Origin: Chitinophagaceae bacterium
GTDB lineage: Bacteria > Bacteroidota > Bacteroidia > Chitinophagales > Chitinophagaceae
Assembly (NCBI GenBank): GCA_903642275.1
Contig: CAHJWK010000005.1
Span: 1 to 64,000, forward strand
Reading direction: 5' to 3'
Length of the DNA: 64,000 nt
The position numbers and the translations under genes were made by a program. A model generated the notes under the pieces. That model saw only the letters and a program-made list of their open reading frames with translations, searched no databases and was not told the origin of the DNA. Shown here one piece after another: positions 17,906 to 27,016 of the stretch; position 1 is the first letter of the stretch, and the number at the start of each line of letters is the position of its first letter.

Positions 17906-18689
17906 AATATTGTGTTGTTCTTATTAAAGCGTCTTCAAAATTTTTTTCAAAGCTGATGTTATTTGATCTTATGAATTTTTTTAAATCTCCTTTTCTGCTT
18001 TTAAAGACATCTAATACAGCTTTTTCGTTGGCTGCATCATATACTTTATCATTCCTGTAAATAAAATAGGTGTTCAACTGCTTGTAAGATGAATGTGCAC
18101 CTTCGGTTGATGTAGTTACATCAAGCTTTTTTTCTTTTGTTGCAAGCACAACCGTTTTATTATCGTATAATTTTTCGTAAAAATTTCTTTCAACAGGCAA
18201 ATAAATCTTTTTATTTAAGCCTGAATTTATAAACGTGTAACCGTTAATAACAAAGTATTTAATCCTGCTTGTTATAAGCACAATAGGAAAATTTTTTGTG
18301 TAATCATCAATTACAAGCACATCATTCACTAAGTCATAATGCATAGGAATATGGTTATACAGGCTTTCATCATAAAAAACAGAACCTGTTAACGTATCGG
18401 CGGATTCAAAATATGGGAAGCCTTCAATGTTATGACCGTTATACAGGTATTCGCTGCCATTATATAAATGCATATTTTCTTTCATGATTGTTTGATAGTA
18501 AGCAATCACGTTGCCAATACTTTGCCTGTATAAAACAGAGTCTTCGTTTATTTGTTGAGCCGCCGCTACCGCCGCAATCATTAATAAAATGCCTGTATTA
18601 ATAAAATATTTTTGAAACAAAGACAATTTAAATTTAGTAGCCTGCAAGTTTTTTATAAAAAAGCACGTTAGAGAATAAATAAAATTCAA
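17886..18689 (-). CDS. Secreted protein of unknown function, first gene of TonB receptor operon
   Basis: This 267-residue product has a hydrophobic segment at about 29-46 (INTGILLMIAAVAAAQQ) followed by a likely signal cleavage site. The first 25 residues look like extra leader, so a later start is possible, although no internal ATG precedes the hydrophobic core. The mature part is rich in Tyr, Asn and Lys and has no motif I recognise. Its 3' end overlaps the TonB receptor start by 20 bases, so the two are surely co-transcribed. It probably lies in the periplasm and serves the same uptake system. Confidence 0.65.
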   Translation of the reverse strand: MNFIYSLTCFFIKNLQATKFKLSLFQKYFINTGILLMIAAVAAAQQINEDSVLYRQSIGNVIAYYQTIMKENMHLYNGSEYLYNGHNIEGFPYFESADTLTGSVFYDESLYNHIPMHYDLVNDVLVIDDYTKNFPIVLITSRIKYFVINGYTFINSGLNKKIYLPVERNFYEKLYDNKTVVLATKEKKLDVTTSTEGAHSSYKQLNTYFIYRNDKVYDAANEKAVLDVFKSRKGDLKKFIRSNNISFEKNFEDALIRTTQYFDSIEK

Positions 18690-18844
18690 ATTTATTGTTT
18701 AAAACATGTAAAACAAATAAATTATAAATAATGAGTTAAAAATATATAATAAAGTATAAACAGAATATCAACCTGATATTCTAAAACCCTTAATACATTG
18801 GCGTGATATTTATTCATTCTCTTTAATTAAACTATTTATACAAT

Positions 18845-20134
18845 ATGTTTCAAAAATCTAAGCTATTACTTATTGCAGGTATTGGAGTTTTACTAGTGAT
18901 ATTGGGTTTGTGTGGTTATAAAGTACACACGCTGTCCAATGAACAACAGCAGATAAGAGCAGATTATGCCACTGCAAACAATATAACATTCGGACTTCTT
19001 TCTGTAAGCCAGTGGAGAGATCAGCTTGAAACAGTTATATCTCAGGAAATACAAAATTTTGATTTAACGCCTGAACAACGCAAAGACCTTCAAAAAGAAA
19101 TTGAAGATTTACTTAATTCTCTTATTAATAAAGCTGTTGCTACTATTGAACAACCAAAAAAAACATTTAAAGGTAAAATATCAAAGTTTGCATTTAATAT
19201 TTTTATTGACCCAAAGGCAATTCATGAGCAGGTGCCTGCATTTGCTAAACAAATTATTTCACAGGTTGAAAACCCGGCAAGTAAAAAACGCCTGCGTGGT
19301 ATTACATTAAGCAAAATGCAGCAGTTAGGCCAGCAGACTTATGACAGTTCCCGCAATGAACAGTTGCTGGTAATTAATACGGTTTACAAAAAATATAATG
19401 TTACCAATGCGGACGCTTTTGAAAAGCGGACAACGTCTTTACTTAATAATATAGAGCACAGAATGTATATGTATGCTGTAGGTATGCTTGCATGCATTTT
19501 AATTATACTTGCAGTCTGGCGAATATTGCGTGATAAAAAAGAATTGTATCCAGTATTATTTATGCTGTCTGTGATAGCGGCGTTGGTAGTATTGCTTGTT
19601 GGCCTTACCACTACTATGATTGAAGTAGATGCACGCATACAATCACTCAATTTTTACTTGCTTGGTTCCAGTATTTCATTTAAGAACCAGGTCTTGTTTT
19701 TTCAAAGTAAAAGTATTGTTGATGTTGTAACTATACTTATTAAAACAGGGCGCATTGACTCAATGATTGTTGGCATATTACTTTTAGTCTTCAGTATATT
19801 ATTTCCGTTTGCAAAATTGTCTTGCGCATCTGTTTATTTATTAAGCGATAAAAAATGGGCAAAGAATAAAGTGATACATTATTTTGCTTTTAAATCCGGC
19901 AAGTGGAGTATGGCTGACGTAATGGTGGTTGGAATTTTAATGACCTACATCGGCTTTAACGGCATACTTGAAAGCCAGTTAGCAGTGCTTAATGTTCATG
20001 ACGAATCGCTGGTAAGCATTACTACTAACAATACATCGTTACAGCCTGGTTATATTGTTTTTGTTGGTTTTGTAATGTTCGGCCTTGTGCTTTCACAAAT
20101 ATTAAAAAACATAACCGGCGAAAAACAGGAATGA
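18845..20134 (+). CDS. PqiA-domain membrane protein
   Basis: The 429-residue protein has one N-terminal membrane segment (about 8-25) and a charged extracytoplasmic region (about 26-210, partly helical). About five membrane segments follow in the C-terminal half. That half carries the paraquat-inducible protein A signature, seen as PFAKLSCASVYLL, then FAFKSGKWSMADVMVVGILMTYIG. PqiA proteins of proteobacteria work with PqiB/MCE proteins in lipid transport across the envelope. No MCE partner is seen here. The gene is divergent from the TonB receptor operon across a 155-base AT-rich gap. The large extracytoplasmic insertion after the first helix differs from the classic PqiA plan. Confidence 0.75.
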   Translation: MFQKSKLLLIAGIGVLLVILGLCGYKVHTLSNEQQQIRADYATANNITFGLLSVSQWRDQLETVISQEIQNFDLTPEQRKDLQKEIEDLLNSLINKAVATIEQPKKTFKGKISKFAFNIFIDPKAIHEQVPAFAKQIISQVENPASKKRLRGITLSKMQQLGQQTYDSSRNEQLLVINTVYKKYNVTNADAFEKRTTSLLNNIEHRMYMYAVGMLACILIILAVWRILRDKKELYPVLFMLSVIAALVVLLVGLTTTMIEVDARIQSLNFYLLGSSISFKNQVLFFQSKSIVDVVTILIKTGRIDSMIVGILLLVFSILFPFAKLSCASVYLLSDKKWAKNKVIHYFAFKSGKWSMADVMVVGILMTYIGFNGILESQLAVLNVHDESLVSITTNNTSLQPGYIVFVGFVMFGLVLSQILKNITGEKQE

Positions 20135-20152
20135 ATTCTTAATTGATTTTTT

Positions 20153-20176
20153 ATATGTAACTGGTAAGTTACATAT
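20153..20176. terminator. Perfect 9-bp hairpin between convergent genes
   Basis: ATATGTAAC pairs perfectly with GTTACATAT across a 6-base loop. It sits between the PqiA-type gene and the convergent SDR gene and overlaps the SDR stop codon. Its AT-rich stem and lack of a clean T-run make it a weak terminator candidate. Confidence 0.35.
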
Positions 20177-20828
20177 TAGCCAGTTGCTTTATATCAGCAA
20201 CTTCCAATACAGATTTTGAGTAGCCGTTGGTTACTGCATTAATCATTGCTTTACCAACCTGGTGAATAGTAAGCACACTTTTAGGTAAAACAGCTTTAAT
20301 TATTTTACCAAGAATCTTGTAACTTTTTTTCCAGTTTTTCTGTCCGTCAAAAGGCAACATAACTCCAGGCCTGAAATTATATACTGCTTTAAACGGCAGC
20401 TTTATTAAATCGTTTTCTGTCTTCCCTTTTACACGTGCCCACATCAGCCTGCCTTGCTCACTACTGTCTGTGTGGCTGCCTGAAACGTAAGTAAAAACTA
20501 TATTGCTATTTGCCCCAACCAATACTTTTGCAAAAGCCAGCGTGGTATCGTAAGTAAGATGCCTGTATTTATCTTCTTTCATACCAACAGAACTTACGCC
20601 GGCGCAGAAGAAACATGCATCAAAGTCTTTAATAGTATCAGCAAAATCATTAAGCTTAAAAAAATCAGGAACAATTAATTCTTTAAGTTTAGAATGTTGC
20701 AACTGATAATGCCTACGGTTAATTATTAGAACTTCAGATACATTTTCATTCTGCAAGCATTCAAACAACACACCTTCACCTACCATTCCTGTAGCACCTG
20801 TAATAATTACTTTTATAGTATTCATCAT
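20169..20828 (-). CDS. NAD(P)-binding Rossmann protein (atypical SDR, HTATIP2-like)
   Basis: The dinucleotide-binding motif GATGMVGEG is near the N-terminus (about residues 11-19), directly after the first beta strand. CFFCAGVSSVG and a FTYVSGSHTDSSEQG segment follow, consistent with an atypical short-chain dehydrogenase fold. The length of 219 residues suits the HTATIP2/YbjT-type NAD(P)H-binding group. A classical catalytic YxxxK is not evident, so it may be a redox sensor or a reductase with unknown substrate. Two ATG codons occur in tandem at the start. The gene is convergent with the PqiA-type gene. Confidence 0.78.
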   Translation of the reverse strand: MMNTIKVIITGATGMVGEGVLFECLQNENVSEVLIINRRHYQLQHSKLKELIVPDFFKLNDFADTIKDFDACFFCAGVSSVGMKEDKYRHLTYDTTLAFAKVLVGANSNIVFTYVSGSHTDSSEQGRLMWARVKGKTENDLIKLPFKAVYNFRPGVMLPFDGQKNWKKSYKILGKIIKAVLPKSVLTIHQVGKAMINAVTNGYSKSVLEVADIKQLANM

Positions 20829-20925
20829 TCAATATTATAAAATAAAGTTCAGCAGAAATAAGATAAACTTATAGTAATTAAGACTGGTTTATACTTTATA
20901 TCAATCAGCACAATTATTTTAGCCT

Positions 20926-21968
20926 GTGAATCTTTCTGACCTTATTAAGATACGGCTGGTTAACCAGCAATTGAGTGTACATCAACATACCAATATAAAG
21001 ACGCTGGTAAGTTATATGGGCGCTATGCAGGCGCAGGACTTTTCTATGAGCAAATGGGCGGTTGGCATAAGATTGAGTAACTGTACAGAACATGCAGTTG
21101 AAGAGGCCATAAATAAAGCTGATATTATACGCACCCATGTATTACGGCCTACATGGCACCTTGTATGTGCGGATGATATTTGCTGGATGCTGCAATTGAC
21201 TGCGCCGGCAGTTAAAGCAATAATGCGCATTAAAGATAAAAAGCTTGAACTTACAGATACATTATTCAGCAAGGCTAATAAAACTATTGAAAAGGTATTA
21301 AGTAAAAATAATCTACGCGGGAAGAACTGATGGCTGCATTGCAAAAGCAAAAGATAGTAGTTACAGAAAACCGCTTTGCGCATTTTATGATGCGTGCAGA
21401 ACTTGAAGGTATTGTTTGCAGTGGCAACATTGTTAAGAATAAATTTACTTTTGCATTATTAACAGAACGTGTGAAAAAGGGAAAAGAATTTATAAGAGAA
21501 GAAGCGTTACAGGCTTTAGCTACCCGTTATTTTCAAAGTCATGGTCCTGCGAAATTGAGTGATTTTATGAGGTGGTCTAGCTTAACCGGTAAAGCAGCTA
21601 AAGATGCAGTTAACATGCTTGATAACTCATTCGTAAAAGAATCTTTCCAAAAAGAAAGATACTGGTTAAAACAGGATAGCAAACCTGCAGGTACTAAACA
21701 AAATATTCTTCTATTGCCGGCTTATGATGAATACATTATAAGTTATAAAGACAGGAGTGCTGTAGTAAATAATGAAGCAGCTAACAAAGTAATTTCTTCA
21801 AACGGAATCTTCTGGCCTGTGATTATTGTAAATGGTAAAGTTGCCGGTAAACGCAGCAGGAAAATAATTAATCAAACAGTAAAAGTTGAGACTGATATGT
21901 TTGCTGTAGATTCAAACTTAATCAATAATAAAATAAAGAAACGTGCAAGTAATTTGCAGAGTTTGTAA
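20926..21968 (+). pseudogene. Winged-helix AlkZ/YcaQ-like gene split by a 1-base frameshift
   Basis: Two adjacent frames together make one protein of the winged-helix DNA-binding family that includes the AlkZ/YcaQ glycosylases. The first part (GTG 20926 to TGA 21330) has IRLVNQQLS, YMGAMQAQDF and HVLRPTWHLV. The second part has AHFMMRAELEGIVCSG, FQSHGPAKLSDFMRWSSLT and LLPAYDEYIISYKDR. At 21313-21330 the first frame reads NNLRGKN then stop. The -1 frame reads TREELMAAL, the expected family sequence, so one A appears missing after 21315. A start ATG at 21330 overlaps the stop (TGATG), so the second half might still be translated by coupling. It is either a real mutation or a sequencing error. 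Confidence 0.8.
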
Positions 21969-21997
21969 ATAAAAAACTTACTTAATAATTTCAAATG

Positions 21998-23269
21998 TTA
22001 CTGCTTATTTAAACCGTCTAACAAAGACTTCACTTCATTAATTTCAACATCATGTTTCTTATTATCAATATCAATAATAACCACATAACCATTACTGCTG
22101 CCAATGCTGTTTAGTGCATCTACAATCTTCTGCTGGTTGCTGCTGATACGATGGCCTGAACTATCCCATGCTTCATAACTGCATAAACAACCAAGTGAAG
22201 GCGTTTGCGGATAATATGTTTGGTCTTTATAAAAGAACGGGTCTATTGTTGTGCCATGCATTATAACTGCACTTCTGCCAACAGCACCGGCATAAAAGCT
22301 TTCATAGATGCCGTTGTAATTCTTCCATGAAGCAGGCAATAATGATGCATAAAGTTCTTTATTCCACGAAGAATCTATTAAAGAACTATCTGCAAAAAAT
22401 GCATCCGGTGTTGTTTCATAAGGTAACTGAAGTTGAAGATTCTTTGTTGGACCAATATATAAAAGCCGCGATACATCAAAGCCGCTAAAGCATAATATTC
22501 CTTGCGGCGTGTTGCCGTTGGTTATATAAAAAGGATATGCTGTTATGGCTTTTGCCAATTGTGCTGTATGAAAATAATTACCTGTTGAATCTTTTAAAAA
22601 ACTACCATCAGGTTTACGGATAATAACAAGCCCGGCATAATCACGGTTGCTTCTTTGCAAACTATATATAACAGTTTGTCCTTTCAAAAAATCAGTGTTG
22701 AAGATATCCTGCAACGGAGGCAATGAAACTGATTGTATAGCTGTAATCCTGCTTCTTAAAATCTGCAAACCGGTACTGTTGTCTGTAGGAAATTTTTTTT
22801 TAATTGATGCAGCAATTATTGCTTTGTCGTTAATACTATCTGCCCTTAAAACATATTCAGCGCACCTGATAAAAATGCTTACTGAATTTGTTTGCTGCAT
22901 CAATTGCAATGCCTGTGTTTTAAATTCTTTTTTATATAAAGAATATGTTGTCTCCAATAAATTTTTTTGAAATTCATCAGAACGCTGTGCTGCTTGGCTC
23001 CATGCAACGGCTAACTTTTGTTTCGTGAATTCATCTTTGTATTGCAATAACTCCATGCTCCATAACGCCTCATTCCATTCACCTTCATTTTCATCATTTA
23101 AAGGGTCAGCTAAGTATTGCTTAATGGTTGTATCAACAAGAAATTTATAACGCTGTTCTCTTGCCTGGTTGGTTGTAACCTTTGAAAATACAGAATCGCT
23201 TACAGCTGTTTGAGCTGATGATATGATTGAAGCGAAAAGTAATATAAGAATCAAAAAATATAGCTTCAT
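21998..23269 (-). CDS. Secreted protein with L,D-transpeptidase-like (YkuD) signature
   Basis: A signal peptide is clear (MKLYFLILILLFASIISSAQ). Residues 25-190 are largely helical with no family I recognise. In the C-terminal part, GRSAVIMHGT (His338) and then PSLGCLC (Ser358, Gly360, Cys361) reproduce the HxG...(S/T)xGC spacing of the YkuD L,D-transpeptidase active site. Nearby hydrophobic strands (SAVIMHG, GYVVIID) also fit. The residue after Cys361 is Leu rather than the usual Val/Ile-Arg, so this is a divergent member at best. If active it would cross-link murein or attach proteins to it in the periplasm. It stands alone, convergent with the frameshifted winged-helix gene. Confidence 0.55.
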   Translation of the reverse strand: MKLYFLILILLFASIISSAQTAVSDSVFSKVTTNQAREQRYKFLVDTTIKQYLADPLNDENEGEWNEALWSMELLQYKDEFTKQKLAVAWSQAAQRSDEFQKNLLETTYSLYKKEFKTQALQLMQQTNSVSIFIRCAEYVLRADSINDKAIIAASIKKKFPTDNSTGLQILRSRITAIQSVSLPPLQDIFNTDFLKGQTVIYSLQRSNRDYAGLVIIRKPDGSFLKDSTGNYFHTAQLAKAITAYPFYITNGNTPQGILCFSGFDVSRLLYIGPTKNLQLQLPYETTPDAFFADSSLIDSSWNKELYASLLPASWKNYNGIYESFYAGAVGRSAVIMHGTTIDPFFYKDQTYYPQTPSLGCLCSYEAWDSSGHRISSNQQKIVDALNSIGSSNGYVVIIDIDNKKHDVEINEVKSLLDGLNKQ

Positions 23270-23381
23270 AAAACGAAGCTACAATTTAGCTATGCATTAG
23301 TATTTTAAAGAATACTAAACAATATAATTTTGGTGCATCATCAATACATAAAATTGTTTTACATTCATTCACTTTTATACC

Positions 23382-24368
23382 ATGCAGCTTGCTTATATAG
23401 AAAATTTATTCAGTCAGCAATTAATAAATGAGGAAGAATACATTGCTTTAAAAGAACAACATAAGCAACCGGTTTCTTTATATACTGATTTACATATATT
23501 GCTATACGCCGGCATTCTGTTATTGGCAACCGGCTTAGGTATTCTTATTTATAAAAATATTGATAGTATCGGTCACGGTATTGTAGTGGCAATTATTGCT
23601 TTGCTTTGTGCAGGATGTTTTATTTACTGCTTCAAAAAATCACATGGATTTTCTCCTGTTAAGCAACTTGCTATTAACCCGTTTATTGATTATATACTGT
23701 TACTTGGCTGCCTGTTGTTGCTTACACTTACCGGCTACCTGCAATACCAGTATAACCTGTTTGGCAACCATTGGGGGTTGGCCACATTTATACCGATGGT
23801 GCTGCTTTTTATAGCAGCATATTATTTCGACCATCTTGGCGTGTTAAGCCTTGCCATTACCAATCTTGCTGCATGGCTTGGTATTACAGTTACACCATTA
23901 CATATTTTAAAAAGCAACGATTTTTCAAATATACATTTAATCTATGCAGGTATTATTTTAGGCATTGGTTTGTTCGTGATAGCATATATATCAGAGAAGA
24001 GAAATTTCAAAGCGCATTTCAGTTATATGTACCGCAATTTTAGCGTTCATCTTTCTTATGTCTGTCTTCTTGCAGGCATGTTTCATTATGAAAGATTTTA
24101 TTTTATATGGTTCCTGTTTAGTGCCGGCTTAACAGCATTCATGTGGTGGTATGCATTGCATATAAAATCATATTATTTTTTCGTAGTAGCTGTTTTGTAT
24201 GGTTATATCGCAATAGGTTACGTGTTATCCAGGTTAATTTTCGTTTGGAAAGATGAAACTTCTTTTTATGCATATGCGCTTTGGTTTATATTATCCGGCA
24301 TTGCATTGATACGTGTTTTAATTCACTATAATAAAATCATTAAGCAGGATGCAGGCATACAGCAATAA
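23382..24368 (+). CDS. DUF2157-type multi-pass membrane protein
   Basis: The 328-residue protein has a short soluble N-terminus (NLFSQQLINEEEYIALKEQ) that matches the start of DUF2157 proteins. About nine membrane helices follow, beginning with LHILLYAGILLLATGLGILIY. No enzymatic motif is seen. It overlaps the next gene, a protein of similar plan, by 20 bases, so the two are translated together and may form a complex. The function of the family is unknown. Confidence 0.75.
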   Translation: MQLAYIENLFSQQLINEEEYIALKEQHKQPVSLYTDLHILLYAGILLLATGLGILIYKNIDSIGHGIVVAIIALLCAGCFIYCFKKSHGFSPVKQLAINPFIDYILLLGCLLLLTLTGYLQYQYNLFGNHWGLATFIPMVLLFIAAYYFDHLGVLSLAITNLAAWLGITVTPLHILKSNDFSNIHLIYAGIILGIGLFVIAYISEKRNFKAHFSYMYRNFSVHLSYVCLLAGMFHYERFYFIWFLFSAGLTAFMWWYALHIKSYYFFVVAVLYGYIAIGYVLSRLIFVWKDETSFYAYALWFILSGIALIRVLIHYNKIIKQDAGIQQ

Positions 24369-25488
24369 TAACCTGAATAACCTGGATATACGGCAGCAGG
24401 CAGAAGAAGCTTTTGAACAAGGCATCATCAATGAGCAAAGCATTTTTGCTATTAAGCAGGCTAATCCATTCGGTTTATATACGCCTGCTTTTTTTATACG
24501 CGTAGCACTGGCACTGCTTTGCATCGTATGTGTAAGCTTCGCTGCTTTTTTATGTTTCCTGGTACTGTATCAATCAAATAATTTTTTATTGATTTTTTTG
24601 CTGATGTTCCTTGCCTGTTATGTTTTGCTTGAGTACATGGTAAAAACAAAAAAATATTATAATGCAGGTATTGATAATGTGCTGCAGGTATTCAGCATTG
24701 TATTTTTTGCAGGCATGTTTGCAGATGGCAACTATGCTCACCAGGATGTAGTAATCTGTATCGCTGTTATTGTTTCTGCAGCCTGGCTTGCTATAAGATT
24801 TGCAGATTCATTTATAGCGCTGGTAGCATTTGCAGCAATACTGTATTGCATTTTTTTAGTTATACAGCCCGGCAATCCTGTTTACAGTTTTATACCTTTC
24901 ATATTCATGTTAGTGGCGGCAATAGTTTACTTGTTACAACAGCAGTTAAATAAAAAAACGGTATTACTTTTTTATAAAAAATGCTTTTATATTTTAAGTG
25001 TAGCTGCGCTGGTAAGTATTTATGCTGCAGGCAATGTGTATGTAGTAAGTACATTAAGTAAACCGTTAGTATCATCAGCAACTGCAGGCAGCGGTCATTA
25101 TACAGTGTTATGGATAGTCAGTATTTTGATACCAGTTATTTACATGGTATATGGATTTATAAAGCAGCGCATTTTGTTTTTAAGAATTGGTTTTCTTTGT
25201 GGTATCGCTACTATTCTTACAATACATTTTTACTATTCTGTATTAAGCCCTGAAGCTGCATTTATAACCGGCGGATTTGTATTAATTATAATTGGCTACG
25301 TAAGCCTTACCTATTTTAAAAACAGTAAGCATGGCTTTACTGCGAAATCTTATACAACGCTGAATAAAAATCTCGTTAATATAGAGACATTGATAAGCAT
25401 GCAGGTTGGTGGCAAACATTTACCACAACAAAATATGCAGTTTGGTGGTGGAAGCAGCGGTGGTGCCGGTGCATCCGGAAACTGGTAA
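24349..25488 (+). CDS. Multi-pass membrane protein paired with the DUF2157 gene
   Basis: This 379-residue protein has a soluble N-terminus with the same AEEAFEQGIINEQSIFAIKQ pattern as DUF2157 proteins. About ten membrane segments follow, then a cytoplasmic tail with KHLPQQNMQFGGG and a glycine/serine run GGGSSGGAGASGNW. The glycine-rich end resembles the tail of TPM/DUF4401-like membrane proteins. The start overlaps the previous gene by 20 bases. Its N-terminal likeness to its neighbour suggests that the two arose by duplication. The function is unknown. Confidence 0.7.
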   Translation: MQAYSNNNLNNLDIRQQAEEAFEQGIINEQSIFAIKQANPFGLYTPAFFIRVALALLCIVCVSFAAFLCFLVLYQSNNFLLIFLLMFLACYVLLEYMVKTKKYYNAGIDNVLQVFSIVFFAGMFADGNYAHQDVVICIAVIVSAAWLAIRFADSFIALVAFAAILYCIFLVIQPGNPVYSFIPFIFMLVAAIVYLLQQQLNKKTVLLFYKKCFYILSVAALVSIYAAGNVYVVSTLSKPLVSSATAGSGHYTVLWIVSILIPVIYMVYGFIKQRILFLRIGFLCGIATILTIHFYYSVLSPEAAFITGGFVLIIIGYVSLTYFKNSKHGFTAKSYTTLNKNLVNIETLISMQVGGKHLPQQNMQFGGGSSGGAGASGNW

Positions 25489-25505
25489 TGCACTTTAATT
25501 CTTGT

Positions 25506-25994
25506 TTATACCAGCTCTTTAATCATCCAGATATTGCAGGATGTATGCCCCGAATTACCAAGCGGTTTATCTATTCTTACAAAACCATATTTTTCATACA
25601 TGCTTACGGCCATCGAAAATTCAGGTAAGCTTTCTATGTATAATTTTTTATAACCCATTTCTTTTGCAGACTGAAAACATTGTTGCATTAGTTTTTTACC
25701 GATTCCTTTACCACGCACTTCATTCAGTAAATAAAATTTTGCAAGCTCTGCGCAATCTGCAGACAAACCTTCGGTAGCATAAATGCCACAGCAGCCAATT
25801 ATTTCTTCATCAAGCTCAGCCACCCAAAGTAAAGACTGATTCTTTTGAAACAATGCATATAGATCATCTGTTGTTGGATCAGTATAAACAGTACATGCAT
25901 GTGGCGCATTGTATTCATCAAACACTTCTCTTATTAGCTTTGCCAGCAGTTCATTATCCACTCGCATAACTTTTCTTATAAGTACATTATCCAT
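25506..25994 (-). CDS. GNAT family N-acetyltransferase
   Basis: The acetyl-CoA binding motif is VRGKGIGKKLMQQCFQSAKEMGYKKLYI, with the R/Q-x-x-G-x-G/A signature RGKGIG. YEKYGFVRIDKPLG at the C-terminus is the usual GNAT ending. An upstream ATG at 26036 would add 14 residues, but the ATG at 25994 (MDNVLIRKVM) gives the normal family start. The substrate cannot be told. The gene is convergent with the DUF2157 pair, with 17 bases between stops. Confidence 0.85.
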   Translation of the reverse strand: MDNVLIRKVMRVDNELLAKLIREVFDEYNAPHACTVYTDPTTDDLYALFQKNQSLLWVAELDEEIIGCCGIYATEGLSADCAELAKFYLLNEVRGKGIGKKLMQQCFQSAKEMGYKKLYIESLPEFSMAVSMYEKYGFVRIDKPLGNSGHTSCNIWMIKELV

Positions 25995-26208
25995 TATATT
26001 GATATATAAGTTCTTCTGTTTGTATATATATATCACAGATATACCAGTATTAAAGATAAAAATAAAGGTTGGTATGACGATGCGTATGAAACATCTGTTG
26101 GCAAATTATAAACATAAAGTTTAAATCACATGCAGATGCCTGAAACGATTGGAAAATTTATAAGTACTATTTTAGCTTTTTCAATCACCATCATTATATA
26201 TAACATAA

Positions 26209-26979
26209 ATGGAAAAGGGAAAGTACGCGGATGTAAATGGTATAAAAATGTATTACGAGATACACGGCGAGGGCAAGCCACTGGTATTAATACATGGCGG
26301 CGGATCAAACATTGAAACAACATTTGGAAGAACGATGCCTTTGTTTGCAAAATATTTTAAAGTAATAGCGGTTGAACTACAGGCGCATGGCCGCACAACT
26401 GATAGAAATGCGCCCGAAACATTTGAGCAGGATGCAAAAGATGTTGTTGATTTATTAAAACAATTAAAGATTGACAAAGCGTTTATTTTTGGTTTTAGCA
26501 ATGGCGGCAGTACAGCTTTGCAAATTGCAATCCGTCATTCTGAAATAGCAGATAAAATTGTTGTGGCTTCAGTCGCATATAAGCGTGAGGGGTTTGCGGA
26601 CGGTTTTTTTGAAGGATTAAAAAACGCAACGTTGAAAGATATGCCGCAGCCATTCCAGGATGCATTTCTAAAATTAGGTAATGATGCAGGCGCCTTGCAA
26701 AATATGTTTAATAAAGACAAGCAAAGAATGCTTGATTTTATGGACTGGCATGAAGGTGACCTTAAACGAATAACAGCGCCTGTTTTAATTATTAATACAG
26801 ATAAAGATGTTGTACTACCTGAACACTCAATTAAAATTTTAAGATTAATACCAAACGCTCAACTTATAATATTACCCGGTATGCATGGCGCATTTATAGA
26901 TGAAGGTGGCGCAGCAGCGAAAGGAAGTAAACTACCTGAATTAGCAGCAGAACTGGTGAAAGAGTTTTTAAACAGTTAG
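26209..26979 (+). CDS. Alpha/beta hydrolase
   Basis: This is a 256-residue alpha/beta hydrolase with oxyanion motif HGGG (about 29-32), nucleophile elbow GFSNGG (Ser97), a probable acid in VLIINTDKDVVLPE, and the histidine in LPGMHGAF. The N-terminus YADVNGIKMYYEIHGEG is typical of the haloperoxidase/esterase-like group. It has no signal peptide, so it is probably cytoplasmic. The substrate is unknown. The gene stands alone, 38 bases before the DUF1835 gene and in the same direction. Confidence 0.86.
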   Translation: MEKGKYADVNGIKMYYEIHGEGKPLVLIHGGGSNIETTFGRTMPLFAKYFKVIAVELQAHGRTTDRNAPETFEQDAKDVVDLLKQLKIDKAFIFGFSNGGSTALQIAIRHSEIADKIVVASVAYKREGFADGFFEGLKNATLKDMPQPFQDAFLKLGNDAGALQNMFNKDKQRMLDFMDWHEGDLKRITAPVLIINTDKDVVLPEHSIKILRLIPNAQLIILPGMHGAFIDEGGAAAKGSKLPELAAELVKEFLNS

Positions 26980-27016
26980 TCTTATTTATTATTAAAATAG
27001 TGCTCAAACAAGCATA

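Noticed and set aside
21304-21330. Programmed -1 frameshift in the AlkZ-like gene
   Set aside because: The needed slip point (21312-21315) has no X-XXY-YYZ heptamer, and slipping earlier on the A-run would hit TAA in the new frame at 21309.
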